5,032 bases of DNA, from assembly GCA_026989995.1 (NCBI GenBank), contig JALSIO010000152.1:1-5032 (forward strand). Reading direction: 5' to 3'. Positions 1-5,032 of the stretch are shown here, one piece after another. This DNA comes from Myxococcales bacterium (GTDB lineage Bacteria; Myxococcota_A; UBA9160; JALSIO01). Numbering within the stretch: the first letter of the stretch is position 1; each line of letters opens with the position of its first letter. The notes under the pieces are model-generated. The model had not been told where the DNA came from. It did not search any database and was given only the letters and a program-made list of their open reading frames with translations. Position numbers and translations under genes: made by a program.

Positions 1-1601
1 GAGAGCAGCACCACCTCGGCCTGGGCGCGGAGTCCCCGCAGGCGTGTGAGGCCCTCCCGGGCCGAGGCCGCCAGGCGATTGCCGGGCGAGAGGAAGAGGA
101 GGCCCGGCTCGCGGGGCCGCCGCCCCACCTCCGAGAGGAGGAAGGAGAGCAGGTCCTCGGGCACCCCCTCCGGGGCCGGCCGTCCCCGTTCGAGGAGCGC
201 GTCCACGGTGGCGGCGAAGGTGAGCGAATCCACGTCGAGACCGCGGAGCAGGCTGGCCCGGTCCTGCTCCAGACGCTCCTCGAGGGCTCGGTCGAGCTCC
301 TCGACCTGGGTTCCGTCCTCGGGGAAGCAGGCGGCCGCGAGCAGCACGAGGGGACGCTCCGCGGCCGGCAGCTTCCGGATGAGATCGCTGGCCTCGAGGA
401 TCTGGCGCAGCCGGCGCTTGAGCACCGCTGCGCCGAGCGCGTGAGTCTCGGGCAGCAGCAGCGTGTAGCGGCTCTCGCTGTCGGCGGCCACGAGGTCGGT
501 GGCGCGGAGGGTCCGCCCCACCTGCTCGACCAGCGACTCGAGCCAGCGGCCGAGCTCGGGCGGCGAGAGGCGCTCCCGCAGGGGGTCGAGGGAATCGAGC
601 CGAAGGCGGATCAGCGAGAAGCTTCGCCCGAAGCGGCTCGACTTGTAGAGCTCGTTTCGGACCGCGTCCTCGAGGTAGGCGCGGGTGTAGGCCTTGGTGG
701 TCGGGTCCCGGAAGGAGCGCCGTTCGAGCGCCTCGAAGCGCAGCGCGTTGTCCACGGCGAGCGCCGCGTACTCCGCGAGCCGCTCGGCCACCGCGCGGTC
801 CCGGTCGTCGAAGGTTCCGCCGTCGAGGCGGTCGGAGAGTCGGACCAGGCCGAGGAGCCTCCCGCCGTGCCGGAGCGGCACGTAGAGGAGGCTCGCGCCA
901 TCGTCCCCGGGAACCACGAGGGAGCGCTCCACGCCCTTGCGAAGGGGCTCGAGCTCGGGCGGCAGGAGTTCCACCGAGAGCTCCCGGGGCTCCTCCTCCA
1001 CCCGCACCAGGCCGGTGGCCGTGAGCAGCTCCATCCGCGCCGCGTCGGCGTCCGGCGCGATCCACGCCACGGCGCCCTGGGCACGGGTTTCGAGGGAGAG
1101 CGCCTGTCCGATGCGCTCCGCGAGCGGCTCGAGGGAGAGGCTCGCGAAAAAGCCCATGGCCCGCTCGTGGAGCGAGAGCACTCCGATGAACTCCAGGTTC
1201 TCCTCGAGGAGACGGCGGTGCTCCTCGCGCAGACGGCGGCGTTCCAGGATCTGTGCCAGGGAGGCCTCGAGGGCCTGCCGGTCCACCGGTTTCATCAGGT
1301 AGTCGGTGACCCCGAGCTTCATGGCCTCGACCGCCGTGGCCACGTCCCCCACGCCGGAGACCACCACCACGTCCTGGGCGGGCCACCGCTCCCGGATCCG
1401 CTGCACGAGCTCGACGCCGTTGATCTCCGGCATCACGAGATCGGTGAGCACGACGTCGAAGGGCTCCCGCTCGAGGAGATGGAGGGCGTCCTCGCCGCCG
1501 GTGGCAGTGCGGACCTCGTAGCCGAGCTCGGCGAGCAGGTCGGCGAGGAAGGTGCGGAAGTAGCTCTGGTCGTCGACCGCGAGGACGCGGGCGCGGGGCA
1601 T
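1..1601 (-). CDS. Response regulator: REC + GAF + degenerate GGDEF domain, 3' end outside window
   Basis: The first 533 codons are visible; the gene continues past base 1. Residues 1-120 are a receiver domain with acidic pair D10/D11, phospho-acceptor D54 (TDLVMPEING), S82 and K104 (the KP motif), so phosphorylation by a histidine kinase is expected. A charged helical linker (about 112-140) leads to a GAF-like sensor domain (about 143-292; YVPLRHGGRLLGLVRL, then a FDDRD element). Residues 294-450 align with a diguanylate cyclase domain (start SFRDPTTKAYTRAYL, late strand FPEDGT), but the GGDEF signature reads SESRY (375-379) and the first metal aspartate is R334, so cyclase activity is not expected. 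RxxD (R366-D369) sits five residues before the signature, the I-site position. Residues from about 455 on form an unrecognised extension. No transmembrane segment is visible, so it is cytoplasmic. The ATG at 1601 is preceded by GAGGAGG. It lies 93 nt after miaB on the same strand. Output and partner kinase are unknown. Confidence 0.93.
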   Translation of the reverse strand, partial: MPRARVLAVDDQSYFRTFLADLLAELGYEVRTATGGEDALHLLEREPFDVVLTDLVMPEINGVELVQRIRERWPAQDVVVVSGVGDVATAVEAMKLGVTDYLMKPVDRQALEASLAQILERRRLREEHRRLLEENLEFIGVLSLHERAMGFFASLSLEPLAERIGQALSLETRAQGAVAWIAPDADAARMELLTATGLVRVEEEPRELSVELLPPELEPLRKGVERSLVVPGDDGASLLYVPLRHGGRLLGLVRLSDRLDGGTFDDRDRAVAERLAEYAALAVDNALRFEALERRSFRDPTTKAYTRAYLEDAVRNELYKSSRFGRSFSLIRLRLDSLDPLRERLSPPELGRWLESLVEQVGRTLRATDLVAADSESRYTLLLPETHALGAAVLKRRLRQILEASDLIRKLPAAERPLVLLAAACFPEDGTQVEELDRALEERLEQDRASLLRGLDVDSLTFAATVDALLERGRPAPEGVPEDLLSFLLSEVGRRPREPGLLFLSPGNRLAASAREGLTRLRGLRAQAEVVLL

Positions 1602-1612
1602 GGCTCGATGGC

Positions 1613-1619
1613 CCTCCTC
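1613..1619 (-). promoter_or_regulatory. Shine-Dalgarno site of the response regulator
   Basis: The minus strand reads GAGGAGG here, 11 nt before the ATG at 1601. It is a near-perfect complement to the 16S rRNA 3' end and fixes the start, which also places the conserved receiver strand RVLAVDD at residues 5-11 as usual for the family. Confidence 0.75.
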
Positions 1620-1677
1620 GGCAGGCTCGCCCCCCGGCCCGGATGTGCCGCCGGGCGCTGCCCAGCCCCCCTCATCG

Positions 1678-1693
1678 GCCGGCAGGCGCCGGC
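1678..1693 (-). other. GC-rich inverted repeat just after miaB
   Basis: GCCGGC-GCCT-GCCGGC (minus strand) begins 1 nt after the miaB stop codon. It could fold into a 6-bp stem with a 4-nt loop. No T-run follows, so it is not a classical rho-independent terminator. It might mark weak termination or protect an mRNA end in the miaB-regulator gap. In such GC-rich DNA a repeat of this size can arise by chance. The rest of the 93-nt gap shows no promoter-like boxes. Confidence 0.25.
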
Positions 1694-1694
1694 G

Positions 1695-3092
1695 CTAGAG
1701 GGCTGCCGCGGCTTGGCAGGGTTCGGAAGGCTCGGGCTCGCCGAGGAGGGAATGGGGTGTGGCGTCCACCACCCGGACGGGCACGAAGGTACCCGCCTCG
1801 GGCAGGGGCCGACCCGGGGGGACGAGGAGATTCACGACCCGGTGGTACGGGTCCCGGCCGCTGGCCTGGCCGCCGCGCCGGCTCTCGCCTTCCACGAGCA
1901 CCTCGGTGCGGGAGCCGACCCGGTCCCGATGGGCGGCGAGGGTGAGCTCCCGCTGGAGGGCCTGCAGCCGCGAGAGGCGTTCCGACGCCACCTCCGCGGG
2001 AACCGGGTCGGGCAGCCCTGCGGCCGCGGTCCCCGGGCGTGGAGAGAACTTGAACGAATAGCTGTCCGTGAAGCCGACCTCCTCCATGAGGTCGAGCGTG
2101 GCCCCGAAGTCCGCCTCGGTCTCCCCGGGGTAGCCGACGATCAGATCGGTGGTGATGGCGATGTCGGGGCGGGCCCGCCTGAGCGCCCGGACGATCCCAA
2201 GGTAGGCGGCCGCGTCATAGCGGCGGCGCATCGACGCCAGGATCCGGTCCGACCCGCTCTGGAGCGGCAGGTGCACATGGGGGCAGAGGACCTCGAGCTC
2301 GCCATGGGCGCGAACGAGCTCGTCGTCGAAGAAGAGCGGGTGCGGGCTGGTGTACCGCAGGCGCCTCAGCCCCGGGGTGGCGGCCAGCCTCCGCAGGAGC
2401 TCGGCGAAGGGCAGCGTGCCGGCCCGCTCGGCGTGCCCCCGCCGCAGATCGTGGCGGCCGTAGGCGTTGACCGTCTGCCCGAGCAGGACGATCTCGCGGG
2501 TGCCGGCCTCGCACAGCCGGCGGGCCTCCTCCAGCACCGAGGCCGCGGGGCGGCTGATCTCCCGCCCCCGGGTGCGCGGCACCACGCAGAAGGTGCAGAA
2601 CATGTCGCAGCCTTCCATCACGGTGACGAAGGCCCGTGCCCCGGACGCGCCCGCCGCCCGGGGGTGGCGCGGAGGGAGATCGAAGCGCTCGAGGGAGCGC
2701 AGCTCCTCGGTCCGGCTGCCGCGCCGGCCCCCCGCCGCACTCCGGAGCAGATCGGGAACCGCTCGAAGGTTGTGCGTGCCGTAGACGAAGTCGAGGTGCC
2801 CGAAGCGGTCGAGGAGCCCCGCACCCTCCTGCTGGGCCACGCAACCGCCCACGCCGAGAACCCGCCCCTCCGCAGCCTCCTTCCAGCGCCGCAGCGCGCC
2901 CAGGTCGCTGTAGAGGCGGTGCTCCGCCTTCTCGCGAATCGAGCAGGTGTTGATGAGCAGCACGTCCGCCGATTCCTCCGCCCCGGCGGGCTCGAGCCCC
3001 GCGTGGAGGAGGAGGCTCGACACCTTCTCGGTGTCGTGCTGGTTCATCTGGCACCCGTAGGTGCGGATGGCGAAGCGGCGCCGGCGTTCCAC
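1695..3092 (-). CDS. miaB: tRNA-2-methylthio-N6-dimethylallyladenosine synthase MiaB
   Basis: MiaB is a radical-SAM enzyme that adds a methylthio group to i6A37 of tRNAs reading UNN codons, using two [4Fe-4S] clusters and S-adenosylmethionine. The 465-aa product has the usual length and order. The N-terminal UPF0004 domain opens with RTYGCQMNQHDTE and holds cluster cysteines C14, C50 (NTCSIREKAE) and C84 (GVGGC). The radical-SAM core carries C162-x3-C166-x2-C169 in GCDMFCTFCVVPRTRGRE and the HLPLQSGSDRIL motif. A C-terminal TRAM domain occupies about the last 70 residues. YGCQMN with CTFCVVP separates MiaB from RimO and MtaB. The start is uncertain: the frame stays open upstream with no ATG. 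GTG at 3092 is chosen because it begins just before the conserved domain and has GGAGGGG 14 nt ahead; GTG at 3131 (478 aa) and TTG at 3191 are alternatives. The likely promoter is at 3213-3241, giving a leader of about 115 nt. The regulator gene follows. Confidence 0.97.
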   Translation of the reverse strand: MERRRRFAIRTYGCQMNQHDTEKVSSLLLHAGLEPAGAEESADVLLINTCSIREKAEHRLYSDLGALRRWKEAAEGRVLGVGGCVAQQEGAGLLDRFGHLDFVYGTHNLRAVPDLLRSAAGGRRGSRTEELRSLERFDLPPRHPRAAGASGARAFVTVMEGCDMFCTFCVVPRTRGREISRPAASVLEEARRLCEAGTREIVLLGQTVNAYGRHDLRRGHAERAGTLPFAELLRRLAATPGLRRLRYTSPHPLFFDDELVRAHGELEVLCPHVHLPLQSGSDRILASMRRRYDAAAYLGIVRALRRARPDIAITTDLIVGYPGETEADFGATLDLMEEVGFTDSYSFKFSPRPGTAAAGLPDPVPAEVASERLSRLQALQRELTLAAHRDRVGSRTEVLVEGESRRGGQASGRDPYHRVVNLLVPPGRPLPEAGTFVPVRVVDATPHSLLGEPEPSEPCQAAAAL

Positions 3093-3166
3093 GGGCCGAA
3101 CCTTAGCCCCTCCACCGGCCGCGTCCCGCACGGCCCCGCCGGAGCCACGGGAACCCGGCCGATCAT

Positions 3167-3179
3167 CCGCAGCTTGCGG
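3167..3179 (-). other. Small hairpin in the miaB leader
   Basis: CCGCA-AGC-TGCGG on the minus strand gives a 5-bp stem with a 3-nt loop. It sits between a purine-rich GAGAAGG (3189-3183) and the first ATG of the leader (3166). That ATG opens a 40-codon frame (3166-3044) that overlaps the miaB start in another frame. Hairpin and upstream frame could influence miaB translation, but both are short enough to be chance. Confidence 0.25.
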
Positions 3180-3212
3180 TTTCCTTCTCAACTTATCGAC
3201 TTTTCTAGGGTT

Positions 3213-3241
3213 TTTATAACCATTCAATTTTCCTTTGACAA
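3213..3241 (-). promoter_or_regulatory. Sigma70-like promoter for miaB
   Basis: On the minus strand TTGTCA (3241-3236) is followed by a 17-nt spacer and TATAAA (3218-3213), each box matching five of six consensus bases at the optimal spacing. It lies in the only AT-rich island of the window. Transcription should start near 3206, about 115 nt before the proposed miaB GTG. It probably drives both miaB and the response regulator. Confidence 0.65.
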
Positions 3242-3264
3242 TCGAACGCCGTCCCGGGCATAAT
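3235..3264 (+). promoter_or_regulatory. Divergent sigma70-like promoter, plus strand
   Basis: A perfect TTGACA (3235-3240) is followed by an 18-nt spacer and CATAAT (3259-3264, five of six). Its -35 box overlaps the -35 box of the miaB promoter because TTGACAA reads TTGTCAA on the other strand. It would start transcription near 3271, running against the 3' end of the VWA gene. No protein gene follows on this strand, so it is either the source of a short RNA or antisense transcript, or a by-product of the palindromic -35. Confidence 0.4.
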
Positions 3265-3360
3265 CGGGTCGAGCCATCCCGGCGCCGGCCGGCCCGGGGG
3301 AAGGCCTTCGAGGAGGTCGACAGCTCGACGGTTCTCGGGTTTGTGGAGCGGCGGTGGGCC

Positions 3361-3381
3361 GACACTCCTTTTTGGAATGTC
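3361..3381 (-). repeat. 8-5-8 inverted repeat
   Basis: The arms are GACATTCC and GGAGTGTC around AAAAA (minus strand). As minus-strand RNA all eight pairs form, one being a G-U wobble; as plus-strand RNA the same position is a C-A mismatch. It could be an RNA hairpin in a transcript running on from the VWA gene, or a protein-binding dyad about 120 bp upstream of the miaB promoter. Function unknown. Confidence 0.4.
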
Positions 3382-3427
3382 CAACCTCTCACCCCCCATG
3401 AAGATCCCACCGCCCTCCACCCCTTGG

Positions 3428-3470
3428 CGCCCCGCCCGGGCTGCGCAGCGCGCGTCACCCGGGCGGGGCG
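3428..3470. terminator. Strong GC hairpin downstream of the VWA gene
   Basis: Two perfectly complementary 13-nt arms (3428-3440 and 3458-3470, CGCCCCGCCCGGG and its complement) enclose a 17-nt spacer. The hairpin begins 36 nt after the VWA stop codon and is the best candidate for ending that transcript. On the minus strand no T-run follows; on the plus strand the loosely T-rich TTCGTCGTTC does. It could therefore act on transcripts from either side, but it is not a textbook rho-independent terminator in either direction. Confidence 0.5.
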
Positions 3471-3506
3471 TTCGTCGTTCGGGCCCGGGCGGCACCGGGG
3501 GCGCCC

Positions 3507-4925
3507 TCAGAGGACCAGGCGGTCGATCACCCGGTTCAGCTGGCGGAGGTTGCGGCACTCCTCCGCCACGTCCACATGGGGCAGGTAGCGGTCCATCACG
3601 CTGTCCCCGAAGCCCCAGGCCCCCGGGCTCTCGGGGTTGAGCCAGATCACGTTCTTGGCCTTGTTGTGGACGTCCCGCAGGCACCAGGCCTTCGGGTCGT
3701 TGTAGTTGTTGCGCGCGTCCCCGAGGACGAGCACGGTCGTCTTGTTGTCCACGGCGTTCAGGTAGTGCCGCCAGAACTCGTGGAAGGCGTGCCCGAAGTT
3801 GGACCGGGTGTAGGGGTTGATCACATCGCCGCCCTCGAGCGCGAGCTCGATGGCCCGGTTGATCTCGTGCTGCTTGAACAGCGGGGTCACCTCGCCGAGC
3901 TCGGAGACGAAGACGAAGGAACGGATCCGGGTGAAGGCGTCCTGCAGGCTGTAGGTGAACTGCAGCATGAATCGCGAGACGTTGGCCACGGAGGACGAAA
4001 TGTCGCACAGGATGACGAGTTTCGGCTTCTCCTTCTTCCTCTCCTTGAAGACCAGCTCGAAGGGGACGCCCCCGTGGGACATGTTCCGGCGCAGCGTCTG
4101 GTGGAGGTCGAGGCTGCCCCGCTTTCGCCGCCTCCGCCGGATCGAGAGGATGTTCTTGATGCGCTGGGCGAGTCGTGCCACCACCTCGCGCATCTTGCGG
4201 ATGTCGTCCTCGCTGAGCGTGTAGAAGCTCTTCTCGAGCAGGGTCTGCCGGCGGAATCGCTCCACGTAGTCGTAGTTCTGCCGCTGGAGCTCGCGCTCGG
4301 TCCAGGCGCGCACCGACGCGCGGAGGGCCTCGAGGAGGTTCCGGATGTGCTCGAGGAGCGCGTCGACCTGGGCCTGGCCCATGCCGGCCTCGCGGAGCCG
4401 ATCCGCGAGCGCCCGCAGCTCCCGTCCGGCACCCTGGGCGTTCATCTGCTCCATGATCCGGCGGGTGAAGAAGCCGATCTGGAGCATGTTCTCGATGCGT
4501 TCGGCGCCCACCTGCCCCGCCGCGTCCTGGATCATGCGCTCGAGCTGGGCGAGGTCCATGGTGAGCAGTGCCGAGGCGAGCTCGGAGAGATCCAGCTCCC
4601 CCTCGAGCTGGCCCATCCGCTGCTTCAACTGCTCGAGCAGGCCCTCGAGGTCGAGGCCCCGGCCGGAGAGCGCCTCGGCGGCTCCCTCGAAGTTGGCACG
4701 CAGGTTGTCGTAGAAACCCGACCAGAAGAGGTCGAAGAGCTCGTCGAAGGCCGGCACGTCGTCACCGCGCTTGACCATGGTGGCCCGAAGCGCGTCGCGG
4801 AAGACGCCCCGTTCCTCCACCGGCACCTCGTCGAGGGCCCGGAATGCGTCGATGGCCTCTGCCGTGGAGACGCGGATCCCGCTCTTGCGGAGCAGGTTGG
4901 TGAACTCGAGGATCTTCTTCTGCAC
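3507..4925 (-). CDS. CoxE-family VWA domain protein
   Basis: The 472-aa product is complete. Residues 1-240 are mostly helical and charged and open with a CoxE-like start (FTNLLRKSGIRVSTAEAIDAF). A basic patch IRRRRRKRG lies at 262-270, followed by LHQTLRRNMSHGGVPFEL, the conserved lead-in of the family. The VWA domain runs from about 300 to 460. MIDAS residues are D308, S310 and S312 (CDISSS), probably T373 (YTRSNFG) and D403 (LGDARNN). The family motif VIWLNPE is at 426-432, and the chain ends in LPHVDVAEECRNLRQL. No signal peptide or membrane segment is seen, so it is cytoplasmic. Relatives work with MoxR/CoxD-type AAA+ ATPases in assembling or activating metalloenzymes such as CO dehydrogenase; the client here is unknown. 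The GTG at 4925 is the only reasonable start, because an in-frame TAG lies two codons upstream. The 3-nt gap to the preceding gene indicates translational coupling. Confidence 0.95.
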   Translation of the reverse strand: MQKKILEFTNLLRKSGIRVSTAEAIDAFRALDEVPVEERGVFRDALRATMVKRGDDVPAFDELFDLFWSGFYDNLRANFEGAAEALSGRGLDLEGLLEQLKQRMGQLEGELDLSELASALLTMDLAQLERMIQDAAGQVGAERIENMLQIGFFTRRIMEQMNAQGAGRELRALADRLREAGMGQAQVDALLEHIRNLLEALRASVRAWTERELQRQNYDYVERFRRQTLLEKSFYTLSEDDIRKMREVVARLAQRIKNILSIRRRRRKRGSLDLHQTLRRNMSHGGVPFELVFKERKKEKPKLVILCDISSSVANVSRFMLQFTYSLQDAFTRIRSFVFVSELGEVTPLFKQHEINRAIELALEGGDVINPYTRSNFGHAFHEFWRHYLNAVDNKTTVLVLGDARNNYNDPKAWCLRDVHNKAKNVIWLNPESPGAWGFGDSVMDRYLPHVDVAEECRNLRQLNRVIDRLVL

Positions 4926-4928
4926 GTC

Positions 4929-5032
4929 CTAGTGGAGGGCGCCGCGCTTGGGCGCGGGCCGGGGCGCCGCCTCCCCCTTGGTCTCCGCGCCGGCCTGCTT
5001 CCGACCGAGCAGCCGGGCGAGCTCGGCCTGCG
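4929..5032 (-). CDS. C-terminal tail of an upstream gene, possibly MoxR-type AAA+ ATPase
   Basis: Only the last 33 codons and a TAG stop are inside the window. The tail starts with an amphipathic stretch (QAELARLLGRKQ) and then becomes a Pro/Ala/Lys-rich, probably disordered end finishing in KRGALH. Codon third positions are nearly all G or C, as in the genes downstream, which supports it being coding. CoxE-type VWA genes usually follow a MoxR-family ATPase gene, so that is the likeliest identity. This is inferred from context alone; no ATPase motif is visible. Its stop is in the same reading frame as the VWA gene, two codons before that gene's GTG. Confidence 0.6.
   Translation of the reverse strand, partial: QAELARLLGRKQAGAETKGEAAPRPAPKRGALH

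Larger units (their letters stand above)
3093..3506. other. Intergenic region between the VWA gene and miaB
   Basis: This 414-nt stretch has no convincing gene. From the VWA side it holds a perfect 13-bp inverted repeat (3428-3470), an 8-5-8 dyad (3361-3381), a GC-rich palindromic patch near 3283-3296, two divergent sigma70-like promoters (3213-3264) and the miaB leader (about 3206-3093). Bases around 3177-3245 are strikingly AT-rich compared with everything else in the window, as expected of a promoter island. Open frames crossing it lack the strong G/C third-position bias of the neighbouring genes. Confidence 0.8.

Noticed and set aside
441..3263. A 940-codon open frame on the plus strand.
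   Set aside because: It is antisense to the response regulator and miaB, which happen to share one frame, and it arises from their G/C-rich third positions. Its translation has no recognisable domain, whereas the minus strand encodes clear REC and MiaB motifs.
3214..3399. A 61-codon minus-strand frame from ATG 3399 to TAA 3214 with a GGAGGG-like site upstream.
   Set aside because: Its third positions are only about 60% G/C, far below the neighbouring genes. It contains the 8-5-8 dyad and runs through the -35 and most of the -10 of the miaB promoter. No family is recognised.
1695..3458. A longer MiaB starting at GTG 3458 (587 aa).
   Set aside because: The extra 122 residues are low-complexity, cross the promoter and begin inside the GC hairpin. 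MiaB proteins normally start just before the TYGCQMN motif.
3235..3588. A 117-codon plus-strand frame starting at TTG 3235.
   Set aside because: The start codon coincides with the -35 box, no ribosome site precedes it, it overlaps the end of the VWA gene in antisense, and the translation is Arg/Pro-rich without domains.
3507..4008. The stretch of a 264-codon minus-strand frame that lies inside the VWA gene.
   Set aside because: It overlaps the well-supported VWA domain in another frame, and its translation is Arg/Pro/Ala-rich as expected of an out-of-frame shadow in GC-rich DNA.
1..5032. Search for tRNA genes, CRISPR repeats, insertion sequence ends and long direct repeats.
   Set aside because: None was seen. 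Recurrent short strings such as ctcgagg and gagctcg reflect frequent Leu, Glu and Arg codons in GC-rich genes rather than true repeats.

Overview
This is a GC-rich window (roughly two thirds G+C by eye, third codon positions almost all G or C) from a bacterial chromosome. All supported genes lie on the minus strand, so the genetic order runs from high to low coordinates. GC content, a response regulator with GAF and diguanylate-cyclase-like parts, and a CoxE-type VWA protein suggest a high-GC delta-proteobacterial type of organism (Desulfobacterota or Myxococcota). This is an inference with low confidence; no rRNA or other marker is present. No tRNA, CRISPR array, insertion sequence or phage signal was seen.

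Layout in transcription order: (1) 5032-4929, the last 33 codons of a gene that enters from outside the window, possibly a MoxR-type AAA+ ATPase but not identifiable from the tail alone. (2) 4925-3507, a complete VWA-domain protein of the CoxE family (472 aa), starting 3 nt after the previous stop and therefore co-transcribed with it. (3) 3506-3093, a 414-nt non-coding stretch. It carries a perfect 13-bp GC-rich inverted repeat just after the VWA gene, a second smaller dyad, and an AT-rich island with two back-to-back sigma70-like promoters sharing one -35 region. (4) 3092-1695, miaB, the radical-SAM tRNA methylthiotransferase (465 aa), with all six iron-sulfur cysteines. (5) 1601 to beyond base 1, a response regulator with REC, GAF and GGDEF-like domains and a further unidentified C-terminal part, cut by the window edge.

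The genes form at least two transcription units: the (ATPase?)-VWA pair, probably ending at the hairpin near 3428-3470, and miaB plus the response regulator, driven from the promoter at 3213-3241. The 93-nt gap between miaB and the regulator shows no clear promoter, so co-transcription is likely.

The most notable point is that the regulator's GGDEF domain is catalytically dead by sequence (signature replaced by SESRY, first metal aspartate replaced by Arg) while an RxxD motif stands at exactly the I-site distance. It may therefore be a c-di-GMP receptor, or simply a signalling scaffold, rather than a cyclase. The second point is the divergent promoter arrangement, whose plus-strand arm points into a gene-free stretch ending in a hairpin and could make a short RNA. 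I found no convincing wholly new system.
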